Positions 52,938 through 60,087 of a stretch of DNA of 64,000 bases are shown in pieces. The first letter of the stretch is position 1; the number at the start of each line of letters is the position of its first letter. The notes under the pieces were generated by a model. That model was not told the DNA's origin. It searched no databases and worked only from the letters and a program-made list of their open reading frames with translations. Made by a program: the position numbers and the translations under genes. The stretch comes from Pirellula staleyi DSM 6068 (lineage in GTDB: Bacteria > Planctomycetota > Planctomycetia > Pirellulales > Pirellulaceae), in NCBI GenBank assembly GCA_945875845.1, contig CAMCMB010000024.1, forward strand, positions 1 through 64,000. The letters are read 5' to 3'.

Positions 52938-53957
52938 ATGCCTGGAAGCCCTCGATCGATACGTGGCGGCGTCACTGCTTTGAAAAAATGGATCGACCCA
53001 TTCGTTTTCATCCTTCTCGTCATGGTCGTGTTGGCAACGCTTCTGCCGTGCAGTGGCCGTTCAGCAGAGTTCTTCAAAACCGCTGCCAATTTTGCGATCG
53101 TATTATTATTCTTCTTGCATGGAGCCAAACTCTCACGAGAAGCAATTTTGGGGGGGATGTTGAATTGGCGGCTTCATCTGGCGACCCTAACGGTCACCTT
53201 TGCTTTGTTTCCATTGCTGGGTCTCGTTTTGATAAGGCTCCCGGCGCTTGACCCTGCGTTAACGGCCGGAGTACTGTACCTGACGTTGTTGCCGTCGACG
53301 GTGCAGTCCTCGATCGCCTTCACATCGATCGCCAAAGGGAATGTTTCAGCCGCCGTTTGTGCAGCAAGCTTGTCGAATATCTTGGGGATGTTTATCACAC
53401 CCATGCTCGTTGCCCTATTGATGCAAGTGAGTGGCACGCAATCTCAAGTATCGATGGAAGCCGTAAGGAGGATTGCCGGGCAACTTCTCCTGCCGTTTGT
53501 GGTCGGGCATCTTGCAAGACCTTGGATTGGTGCTTGGGTTGTCCGGCATAAAGTATTGGTTGGCTGGGTGGATCGCAGTTCGATTCTCCTAGTCGTATAC
53601 ACTGCGTTTAGCCATGCAGTCATCGACGGTCTCTGGACCAAATGCTCGGTGATGAGTTTGCTTGGGCAATTCGTCCTCTGCAGCGGTCTACTGGCGTTCG
53701 TACTTGCAACCTGTTGGTGGATAGGGGGTAGACTCGGGCTTTCCCGAGAGGATTCGATCGTGCTTTTGTTTTGCGGATCGAAAAAGAGTTTGGCGTCAGG
53801 CGTTCCGATGGCCGGCGTTCTGTTTGCCCCTGCAGAGGTTGGGCTGATCATTCTCCCGACGATGATCTTCCATCAAATTCAATTGATCGTATGCGCTGTC
53901 ATTGCAAGACGAATGGGCGAACCGCAAACGAAAAAGAGCCCGCTTTCACCACCCTAA
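52938..53957 (+). CDS. Bile acid:sodium symporter-family (SBF-like) transporter
   Basis: 339 residues with about ten membrane helices. Family-typical segments are FAIVLLFFLHGAKLSREAIL, LTAGVLYLTLLPSTVQSSIA, FTSIAKGNVSAAVCAASLSN and LFCGSKKSLASGVPMAGVLF. This is the SBF-like/YfeH branch, related to bile-acid and arsenite carriers, with the ligand unknown. ATG 52938 is used; TTG 52977 would trim a hydrophilic leader. No partner genes. The 3' end overlaps a hairpin with a T run on the opposite strand. Confidence 0.85.
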   Translation: MPGSPRSIRGGVTALKKWIDPFVFILLVMVVLATLLPCSGRSAEFFKTAANFAIVLLFFLHGAKLSREAILGGMLNWRLHLATLTVTFALFPLLGLVLIRLPALDPALTAGVLYLTLLPSTVQSSIAFTSIAKGNVSAAVCAASLSNILGMFITPMLVALLMQVSGTQSQVSMEAVRRIAGQLLLPFVVGHLARPWIGAWVVRHKVLVGWVDRSSILLVVYTAFSHAVIDGLWTKCSVMSLLGQFVLCSGLLAFVLATCWWIGGRLGLSREDSIVLLFCGSKKSLASGVPMAGVLFAPAEVGLIILPTMIFHQIQLIVCAVIARRMGEPQTKKSPLSPP

Positions 53958-53977
53958 CTAGGGAGGCAAAAGCGGGC
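53932..53977 (-). terminator. Terminator hairpin, stronger on the minus strand
   Basis: AAAGCGGGC pairs with GCCCGCTTT around a CCACCCTAACTAGGGAGG-type loop that also pairs inside. On the minus strand it is followed by CTCTTTTTC. It overlaps the last codons of the transporter gene on the other strand, and on the plus strand it could also stop that transcript. Confidence 0.6.
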
Positions 53978-54153
53978 CCTTTCAACCGTGAAAGTTGGGC
54001 CTAACCTTGTGCGAATAGGTCTGTCGGTTTTCGTCCGAGGATACTCGGTCTTTCGACGCCACTAAGATCACGGTACCTCCTTGTTAAGGGAGTGCCGGTG
54101 CCAAACATGCTTGTTAAGCACCGCAAACTTCGGTTCCACCGAAGCATCAAACC
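53935..54153 (-). ncRNA. Candidate structured non-coding RNA
   Basis: On the minus strand the region folds by eye into a chain of hairpins: CTTCGGT/ACCGAAG (54128-54144), GGTGC/GCACC (54098-54123), CTCC/GGAG (54076-54093), a GAAA tetraloop stem GTC/GAC (54048-54057), CCGAG/CTCGG (54035-54048), and finally GCCCGCTTT/AAAGCGGGC followed by CTCTTTTT, which is a good terminator. On the plus strand the T run is weak. No open frame spans it. This does not match tmRNA, RNase P or SRP RNA by motif. Ends and identity are not established. Confidence 0.35.
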
Positions 54154-54364
54154 ATCTGTTGGTTCAATACCCAACTACAAAAGCAACTGTCGTGCCGAGG
54201 CGAAAGAATTTTTCGTTTTAGGGGAGATGTCTAACAATTTCATATCTTTTCATTGTGATCGTGAGTGCGAGACGCCGATTGAACCTTTGCGTTTGTAAAT
54301 TTTTCAAAATGCAAGCAAACGATTTTACAAACGTCGGTAATTTTTCTCACAGCAGGAGGGAGCC

Positions 54365-54966
54365 CATAGGGGTAATAACTTTGATAGCCCAACGGACCAG
54401 CATTCGTTAGCCCTTCGGACCAGCGTTCGTAGCGCAAGGGACCAGCGTTCGTAGCGCAAGGGAACAGCGTTCGTTAGCCCGCAGGGCTAATGGCTTTGAT
54501 AGCCCAACGGGCTTACACAACCTAGCCCAGGGCAGAGCGCAGCGCCGCCCTGGGTTAACCACCCACCACGACGCGAATTGCCCTGAAGGGGCTAAACGGA
54601 CCATTCCATCCATTGCAACCCATTTTGTTTGGCCCCTTCAGGGCAACGGTTGCCGGGTTTTGCGATACCCAGGGCGGCGCTTCGCGACGTTCCGTCGCTG
54701 CGCTCTGCCCTGGGCTAAGCTGTTGCTGCCCCATTCGGGGCGAACTGCAAAAGCCAAACCGAATTTATCTACGAGCCCGTAGGACCAGCGTTCGTAGCGC
54801 AAGGGACCAGCGTTCGTAGCGCAAGGGACCAGCGTTCGTTAGCCCGCAGGGCTAATGGCTTTGATAGCCCAACGGGCTTACACAACCTAGCCCAGGGCAG
54901 AGCGCAGCGCCGCCCTGGGTTAACCACCCACCACGACGCGAATTGCCCTGAAGGGGCCAAACGGAC
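54365..54966. repeat. Family C repeat field, downstream side of the TnpA gene
   Basis: Two direct copies of a 190-230 bp module (54365-54600 and 54775-54966) enclose an inverted segment (54630-54770). Each module holds tandem 21-23 bp units beginning ACCAGCGTTCGTAGCGCAAG, a TAGCCCAACGGGCTTACACA segment, the palindrome CCCAGGGC...GCCCTGGG, and an ending GCCCTGAAGGGGC, itself a palindrome. The field stops immediately before the TnpA stop codon. Open frames here arise from the repeat itself. Confidence 0.85.
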
Positions 54967-54969
54967 CTG

Positions 54970-55425
54970 TCACTCCCAAACGTACCGTTCATCAAATTCG
55001 ATTTCGTGAAGTCGAAATAACTCTCGTAGCTCATCTTGAAAGGATACCTTTCGATGATGCTCCTCTTGATTTTGAATGTACTTTCGGACGACTGCGACCT
55101 TGGACTGACTAACGGAGAATCCTCCATAACCTCCTTGCCAATAGAAATTGCTGTTATGGGTTCCGTCCGGTGTCTTCATCCATTTCGAACTACCCTTCTT
55201 AAGCTCTTCAACGATGGACTTCAACGCATGATTCTTTGAGAGCAAAAATAAAATGTGAACATGATCTTCCACACCATTGATTTCAATGACGGGGCATTCG
55301 AAGCTTTTAAGTATGCCGGATTGATACGAAAATAGGCTTGGCCGACACTCAAGGGGCAGCCATGCCATTCGATTCTTTGTGCTAAATACGAGATGGAGAT
55401 AGTTCTTCACGAGCGATTGAGACAT
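54970..55425 (-). CDS. tnpA: IS200/IS605-type Y1 transposase (TnpA)
   Basis: 151 residues from ATG 55425 (MSQSLVKNYLHLVFSTKNR). The HUH motif is DHVHILFLLSKN (H55, H57) and the catalytic tyrosine lies in VVRKYIQNQEEHHRKVSFQD (about Y116). YWQGGYGGFSVSQSKV is typical of this family. It is a single-strand transposase that cuts at hairpin ends and leaves no target duplication. Family C repeat modules flank it on both sides, so they probably are its ends or the REP sequences it mobilises. No TnpB gene is present. All motifs are intact, so it may be active. Confidence 0.93.
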   Translation of the reverse strand: MSQSLVKNYLHLVFSTKNRMAWLPLECRPSLFSYQSGILKSFECPVIEINGVEDHVHILFLLSKNHALKSIVEELKKGSSKWMKTPDGTHNSNFYWQGGYGGFSVSQSKVAVVRKYIQNQEEHHRKVSFQDELRELFRLHEIEFDERYVWE

Positions 55426-55537
55426 GGGTGCTCCTAAGCGAAAGAGGGCATGGACGATCAACGTTGGTATGATCGTACCAAGAGCGATTCTCGAATTGGT
55501 TTCAACACGCGATTAACGCAACCCAGTACCCACAGTT

Positions 55538-55885
55538 TTGCCCCTTCAGGGCGGAGGCGCGTTGGTGGACATTTAACCCAGGGCGGCGCTGCGCTCTGCC
55601 CTGGGCTAAGCTGTTGCTGCCCCATTCGGGGCGAAATGCAAAAGCCAAACCGAATTTATCTTCGAGCCCGCAGGACAAGCGTTCGTTAGCCCATCGGACA
55701 AGCGTTCGTTAGCCCGCAGGACAATCGTTCGTAGCGCAAGGGACCAGCGTTCGTTAGCCCGCAGGGCTAATGGCTTTGATAGCCCAACGGGCTTACACAA
55801 CCTAGCCCAGGGCAGAGCGAAGCGCCGCCCTGGGTTAACCACCCACCTCGATGCAAATTGCCCTGAAGGGGCCAAACGGACCAAC
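55538..55885. repeat. Family C repeat field, upstream side of the TnpA gene
   Basis: An inverted segment (55538-55665, with GCCCCTTCAGGGC, then CCCAGGGCGGCGCTGCGC) is followed by a direct module (55670-55885) with four GCGTTCGTTAGCCC-type units, the TAGCCCAACGGGCTTACACA segment and the GCCCTGGG palindrome. It mirrors the downstream field and brackets the transposase. Confidence 0.85.
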
Positions 55886-55935
55886 AACACAAGGAGGCCG
55901 TGTCGCTTTCCCTTGGAATTGCTTGCATTTCACCA

Positions 55936-55996
55936 GCGAGGGTGAGGCTCCTGCCGAACCGTTGCATCGTGAGCTCAGCAGGAGCCTCGCTCTCCC
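55936..55996. repeat. Family A palindromic repeat
   Basis: AGCGAGGGTGAGGCTCCTGC begins the left arm and AGCAGGAGCCTCGCTCTCCC is the right arm. Fourth locus of this family in the window. Confidence 0.78.
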
Positions 55997-56241
55997 GTTT
56001 ATTCCCAATGATTTGTTGTGGCAACGTCCTGCTCTTGCACGAAACCTTGAGAACGCATCGAGTACGAGCACGAGCACGAACCATTCGGCCCAAGGTTCGC
56101 AACATGCTTAGCATGCTAAGGTGTGCATCCGATCAGCAGGCAAGCTCGGCTCTCATTGGCAAGCCCACATCAATCGTCGTTGATCATGAATCCTATCATT
56201 GCAGATTAAAACATTCTTTCGAATGGAACGCTTGCACCACT

Positions 56242-56276
56242 TGACAAACAACTGCCAACACACATAGGTTGATAAT
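56242..56276 (+). promoter_or_regulatory. Candidate sigma-70-type promoter of the BON gene
   Basis: TTGACA (56242-56247) is a perfect -35; 18 bases on lies TAGGTT, a modest -10, and a GATAAT follows just after. The start codon is about 180 bases downstream, leaving a long leader with hairpins. Confidence 0.35.
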
Positions 56277-56343
56277 CTGTTCGAAATGGAAGGACTGAAT
56301 GTGAGCGCATGCAGGTTTTGGATGACATCAGGAAACGCGCTTA

Positions 56344-56400
56344 GTTGAACCAGAGTTCAACAGTCTTTTCAGCTTCGAGCTTGCCAAAGAATTGGCAAGC
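56344..56400 (+). promoter_or_regulatory. Two hairpins in the leader of the BON gene
   Basis: GTTGAA/TTCAAC (56344-56361) and a perfect GCTTGCCAA/TTGGCAAGC with a 4-base loop (56379-56400). They may control stability or translation of the BON message; neither has a T run. Confidence 0.4.
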
Positions 56401-56453
56401 GCGGAGCACGTGGTTTTATCGATTTCGGAAAGCCAATTTCAAGGAGTGGATCA

Positions 56454-56687
56454 ATGATTGATTCTGGATTTCAAGATGTTTTGGGTCAAGCCAAAAAGAT
56501 GTTGAACGATAGCCCTTTCCAAGCTTTGCATGGGCTCCGCGTGGAGCAGTCTGGCGATCATGTCATGCTGAGGGGGAACGTCGAAAGTTTTTTTTTGAAG
56601 CAGCTCGCACAAGAAACCGTTCGAACGGCGACGCGAGGAATTGAGATGATTAATGAAGTACTGGTCAGTCCAATGAGAACCTCGTAA
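56454..56687 (+). CDS. Small BON-domain protein
   Basis: 77 residues, a single BON domain: FQALHGLRVEQSGDHVMLRG, then NVESFFLKQLAQETVRTATR and GIEMINEVLV. BON domains bind membranes or act as small connectors in osmotic-shock proteins. No signal peptide is present. A ribosome site AAGGAG lies near 56438-56443. It converges with folA. The function is not known beyond the domain. Confidence 0.8.
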   Translation: MIDSGFQDVLGQAKKMLNDSPFQALHGLRVEQSGDHVMLRGNVESFFLKQLAQETVRTATRGIEMINEVLVSPMRTS

Positions 56688-56705
56688 TTTGTGACCGATT
56701 CGTTC

Positions 56706-57209
56706 CTACGGGCGTCGAATCAGATGCTGAAACAGCGTAGGCCAATCGTTTGACGCGTCGGATGGCGTGTAGGATTTTTCAACGCATTCAAAATGTGTCG
56801 AGTCCCACTCTTCAAGCCACGCATCCCCTTCGATATCCGCCAAGACTTGCGTGAGATAGAGATGTGTAATTCTCGGTAAGACCAATCGATAGATCTCTGC
56901 ACCACCTACCACGAATGCTCTCAATCCTTTTGGTACGAGCTTTATTGCATCGTCGACGGAGTGCACAATCCGCACGTCTGCAATTTGCAAATCGTGTTGT
57001 CGGGACACAACAATCGTGTGGCGTCCAGGAAGTGGTTTTCCGATCGACTCAAACGTTTTCCTCCCCATGATGAGTGCGTGGCCAAGCGTGAGACGCTTGA
57101 ACCGCTGCAAATCGCTTCGAAGTCGCCAGGGCAAGGTGTTGTTTCGTCCGATGGTCCGATTTTTCGCTACTGCGATTACCGCACTTAATTCGATGTCAGT
57201 CATAGTCAC
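56706..57209 (-). CDS. folA: Dihydrofolate reductase
   Basis: 167 residues, the usual bacterial size. Motifs: SAVIAVAKNRTIGRNNTLPW with the substrate-loop tryptophan, LRSDLQRFKRLTLGHALIMG, RKTFESIGKPLPGRHTIVVS, FVVGGAEIYRLVLPRITHLY. It reduces dihydrofolate with NADPH to keep up thymidylate and purine synthesis. No thyA lies beside it. It diverges from the PstS-like gene with 137 bases between. Confidence 0.96.
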   Translation of the reverse strand: MTMTDIELSAVIAVAKNRTIGRNNTLPWRLRSDLQRFKRLTLGHALIMGRKTFESIGKPLPGRHTIVVSRQHDLQIADVRIVHSVDDAIKLVPKGLRAFVVGGAEIYRLVLPRITHLYLTQVLADIEGDAWLEEWDSTHFECVEKSYTPSDASNDWPTLFQHLIRRP

Positions 57210-57332
57210 AAACTATACGATTGGGTTTTCGTTTTGCCAACGGGGACGGCTCCCAACACCTTTGATTATTGGTTACACTATGACCGGCGAGGGCTTTCGC
57301 GTTTGGCCCCAGGAGTCTTTTATCACATTCCC

Positions 57333-57338
57333 AGGAGG
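57333..57338 (+). promoter_or_regulatory. Ribosome binding site deciding the start of the PstS-like gene
   Basis: A perfect AGGAGG lies 8 nt before ATG 57347. The in-frame GTG at 57338 overlaps this site and cannot be the start. Confidence 0.75.
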
Positions 57339-57346
57339 TGGAGTCG

Positions 57347-58447
57347 ATGTTGAATCGTTATCGTCGATGTGTTGTTCGTTTTCTTGCTGTCTCAGGTTTC
57401 TCCGTCGCATTCTCAGGGTTGGTTTGGTCGCAAACAACAGCGACACCGGCTAGCCAGACGCGGGCCCCGGCTGCAAATCCGGCATCCGCAGCTCCACAAA
57501 ACATAGCAACAGCAACTCAAAACCCTTTGGAGCATGCCGCTCTAACCCATTTGATCGAATCCATAGAGCCGTACTACAAAAAAAAGGAGCTCAAAGGAAC
57601 TGCTGTCCTCTCAGGTTCAACAACAATGATGGCAATGGGTAAATCGTGGTCAGATCGATTTCGCAATTTCCACCCGGATGTCGTTTTCACTCGGGGGGCA
57701 GATGGGACGGATGCAGGCATCAAGTCGCTTTCCGAGGATGCAACAGTCATCGCAGGATCAAGCCGCCCATTGACGGACGCAGACATCGCAATGCTCAAAA
57801 AGGGGAAATGCAAGGACCCGCTTTCCGTCATCGTGGCCCTCGATCCGCTCGCGCTCTACGTTCACAAGGACAATCCGATTCGCGGAATCACGCCCGAGCA
57901 ACTGGAGTCGGTGTTTCGTGCAGCGGGGGGGCAAGGAAAACATGCGGCAACTTGGGGTGATGTGGGTGTAACCGGCGAGTTCGCGTCGAAACCGATTCGT
58001 ATTCACGCTAGAAGCGAAATCAGTGGAACCACAGTCTTTATCAAACAACTCATTCTTGGCAACACTCCGATGGCCAAGGTGGCACAAACCCACAAGTCCA
58101 ATGAAGAAGTATGCACCGCCATTGGAGCTGATATTGCTGGAGTGGGTATCTGTGGTTTCGGTGAAGCGACGGATCAAGTTCGATCCGTCTCCTTAACCCT
58201 CAATGGTGTTCAGGTGCCGGCTACCGAGCAGAGCTTTCTCGCGGGACAGTACCCTTTCGTACGTCCATTGGTCCTGGTCGTAGACAAGGCTCAAATGGCC
58301 ACCGACGGTGGTTTACGAGAAAACGTTCTTCGCTATATCTTGAGCCGAGACGGACAACTTGAAGCCGTTCGAGCAGGATTCTTTCCTATCGACCCAGCCT
58401 TTATTCGACAGCAACTGGACCAGATAAGTGGTCCACAGATGCGTTGA
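57347..58447 (+). CDS. PstS-like periplasmic binding protein
   Basis: 366 residues from ATG 57347. Signal peptide VVRFLAVSGFSVAFSGLVWS is followed by an Ala/Thr/Pro linker. The binding domain is of the phosphate/tungstate type: LKGTAVLSGSTTMMAMGKSW, DVVFTRGADGTDAGIKSLSE, IAGSSRPLTDADIAMLKKG, IVALDPLALYVHKDNPIRGI, TPEQLESVF, RSEISGTTVFIKQLIL. It should capture phosphate or a related anion in the periplasm. No pstCAB genes follow, so it may feed a distant transporter or act as a sensor. The next gene begins 44 nt on, same strand. Confidence 0.85.
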   Translation: MLNRYRRCVVRFLAVSGFSVAFSGLVWSQTTATPASQTRAPAANPASAAPQNIATATQNPLEHAALTHLIESIEPYYKKKELKGTAVLSGSTTMMAMGKSWSDRFRNFHPDVVFTRGADGTDAGIKSLSEDATVIAGSSRPLTDADIAMLKKGKCKDPLSVIVALDPLALYVHKDNPIRGITPEQLESVFRAAGGQGKHAATWGDVGVTGEFASKPIRIHARSEISGTTVFIKQLILGNTPMAKVAQTHKSNEEVCTAIGADIAGVGICGFGEATDQVRSVSLTLNGVQVPATEQSFLAGQYPFVRPLVLVVDKAQMATDGGLRENVLRYILSRDGQLEAVRAGFFPIDPAFIRQQLDQISGPQMR

Positions 58448-58491
58448 AAAACCCTTAAAGCCAACCTTAACATTCAACAAATAAAACCATC

Positions 58492-59769
58492 ATGAAGCAT
58501 TCCATACTCATACTGATCGTACTCGCAACGTGCCTGAATAGCACCCCATGTTTCGCGCAAACACCCTGGCTCAACACAGCCCCTGGCGCCTTGCCGAAAA
58601 TGAACTTCGGAGCACCGACTGGGTATCCCACCACAACCGGGCTCCCATCCACAACAAACTACAACCCTGGAGCGGGTTTTCCTAGTACCTCTGGGGCTCC
58701 AGGCAGCACTGGCTTTCCCTCCAACGTCGGCTCTCCTGTGAATACAGGATTTGGACCATCGCCGGTCGCCAATCGCAAAGATTGGAAGCTCGGTGTCTAC
58801 GTCCAAAATACCGATGTGGGAGCCGTTGTCACGCAGGTCGCTCCAGGCAGTGCAGGTCAACAATCCGGTATCGAACCCCAGGATATCATCATCGCAGTGG
58901 GCGGAAATCGAATCGGAAACTTCGACAATCGCATCGTAGAACTCGCGGATGAAATCCGTCAAAATACAGACCCTACAGGGAGAGCTACGCTCCTGATTCT
59001 CGCTTCTCGTCAACGGGTCCTGAAATCGCTGCCAGTCGTGATGAGTTCCTCGTCGAGTACCTTGACCGGTTCGGTCACGACCCGAGATCGAGCCCAACTG
59101 CCGTATGGTGCGATGCTGACCGTTCAGCTTCAAAATGTCTCAAAGCCTTATTATGAAATCGCGGGTGGCAAGTCGGTGACACGCGCCGACGGGCTCGCTC
59201 CTTTTAGCTTCGAGCTTAATCTTGATCCTCGTTACCTATCCCAACAGGACCAATATCAAGTTTCCGCTTCCATTTTTTCCGGCAACCAAGAGTTGTATCG
59301 ATTGCCACAACCGATCGCATTCAACCTCAGTAGCCTTGGGCAAGCGATCAATATCACCCTCGAACGTTCCAGTGGTCTGCCACCACTCGGCACCACGAAT
59401 CCTGGCAACACCATTGCAGGTTCTAGTGGAAACACAATCAACGCAGGCTACCCTGGCACAATTGACAGCAACGCCATGACACAATTGTTCTTGCAACTGC
59501 TCGGTAGAGCACCAAGCACGCGTGAAGTGTTAGCTTGGCAAGCGTATCTGCAACAAGGAAACTCGATCGACGACCTCAAGATCAAATTGCTCTCAAGTTC
59601 CCAGTTTCGAGAACGGTTTGCGAACGATTCTGCCTATGTTCAACAACTCGTTACCAGCGTAATGAACAGAACGCCCAATCAGCAAGAGTTGGCTTTTTGG
59701 ATGGGCCGACTTCAGTCAACAGGTTCTCCCGAAACAGTCATCGGTGAAATGTTGTTGAAGAGCAGATAA
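58492..59769 (+). CDS. Secreted PDZ, YbaY-type and DUF4214-type multidomain protein
   Basis: 425 residues. A signal peptide covers 1-23 (MKHSILILIVLATCLNS), followed by a Gly/Pro/Thr/Asn-rich stretch to 95. A PDZ domain spans about 98-185 (VVTQVAPGSAGQQSGIEPQD). A YbaY/YscW-like beta domain spans 188-291 (LTGSVTTRDRAQLPYGAMLT, FSFELNLDPRYLSQ). A Gly/Asn linker leads to a DUF4214-like helical end (LFLQLLGRAPSTREVLAWQA, RFANDSAYVQQLVTSVMNRT). Such combinations are probably envelope scaffolds. The precise role is unknown. It may be co-transcribed with the PstS-like gene. Confidence 0.68.
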   Translation: MKHSILILIVLATCLNSTPCFAQTPWLNTAPGALPKMNFGAPTGYPTTTGLPSTTNYNPGAGFPSTSGAPGSTGFPSNVGSPVNTGFGPSPVANRKDWKLGVYVQNTDVGAVVTQVAPGSAGQQSGIEPQDIIIAVGGNRIGNFDNRIVELADEIRQNTDPTGRATLLILASRQRVLKSLPVVMSSSSSTLTGSVTTRDRAQLPYGAMLTVQLQNVSKPYYEIAGGKSVTRADGLAPFSFELNLDPRYLSQQDQYQVSASIFSGNQELYRLPQPIAFNLSSLGQAINITLERSSGLPPLGTTNPGNTIAGSSGNTINAGYPGTIDSNAMTQLFLQLLGRAPSTREVLAWQAYLQQGNSIDDLKIKLLSSSQFRERFANDSAYVQQLVTSVMNRTPNQQELAFWMGRLQSTGSPETVIGEMLLKSR

Positions 59770-60087
59770 CGCACAGGACGCAAAAGCCTTACCGTCGCTA
59801 GAACACGTGCGGATTGGGTAATCGGTACCAACTGGGAAGCTATTTTCAATTGCGTTGACTTCTCGGTTAATGGTTTGGACGAATGGGTTCGATAACTTAC
59901 GTATCATAAGCCTAGGTCAATGCAACACGAGAACCGTGGTGCGATGAAGTAGGCACCCACCTTAACTTTATTCTCCAAACTTGTTGTTTGGCTCGCCGAT
60001 GGCCACGGATGGCTGACACAGCCACGGCGCTGTGTCAGTTTCTTTTGCCGACGCGACCGACCGACGATTTATCTGAGGTTTCTTGCG
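59770..60087. other. Gene-free stretch with a terminator
   Basis: 318 bases between two plus-strand genes. Nothing is recognisable except the terminator at 60013-60046, which lies nearer the following gene than the preceding one. Confidence 0.5.
60013..60046 (+). terminator. Rho-independent terminator or attenuator
   Basis: CTGACACAGC and GCTGTGTCAG form a perfect 10-bp stem with a 6-base loop, followed by TTTCTTTT. It ends only 41 nt before the start of the repeat-protein gene, so it may end the upstream transcript or attenuate the downstream one. Confidence 0.8.

Larger units (their letters stand above)
55426..56453. other. Gene-free stretch with repeats and a promoter candidate
   Basis: More than 1 kb without a supported gene: family C modules to 55885, a family A copy at 55936-55996, a GC-rich transition, then the leader of the BON gene with two hairpins. 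Open frames on both strands are due to repeats. Confidence 0.6.

Noticed and set aside
53990-54153. tmRNA, RNase P RNA or SRP RNA
   Set aside because: None of their conserved motifs is seen (no tRNA-like end, no GGAAGGAAGCAGC-type loop). The region is kept only as an unidentified structured candidate.
54365-54966. CRISPR-like regular repeats
   Set aside because: Units of 21-23 bp follow each other without unique spacers, and the surrounding palindromes and TnpA point to a transposable element.
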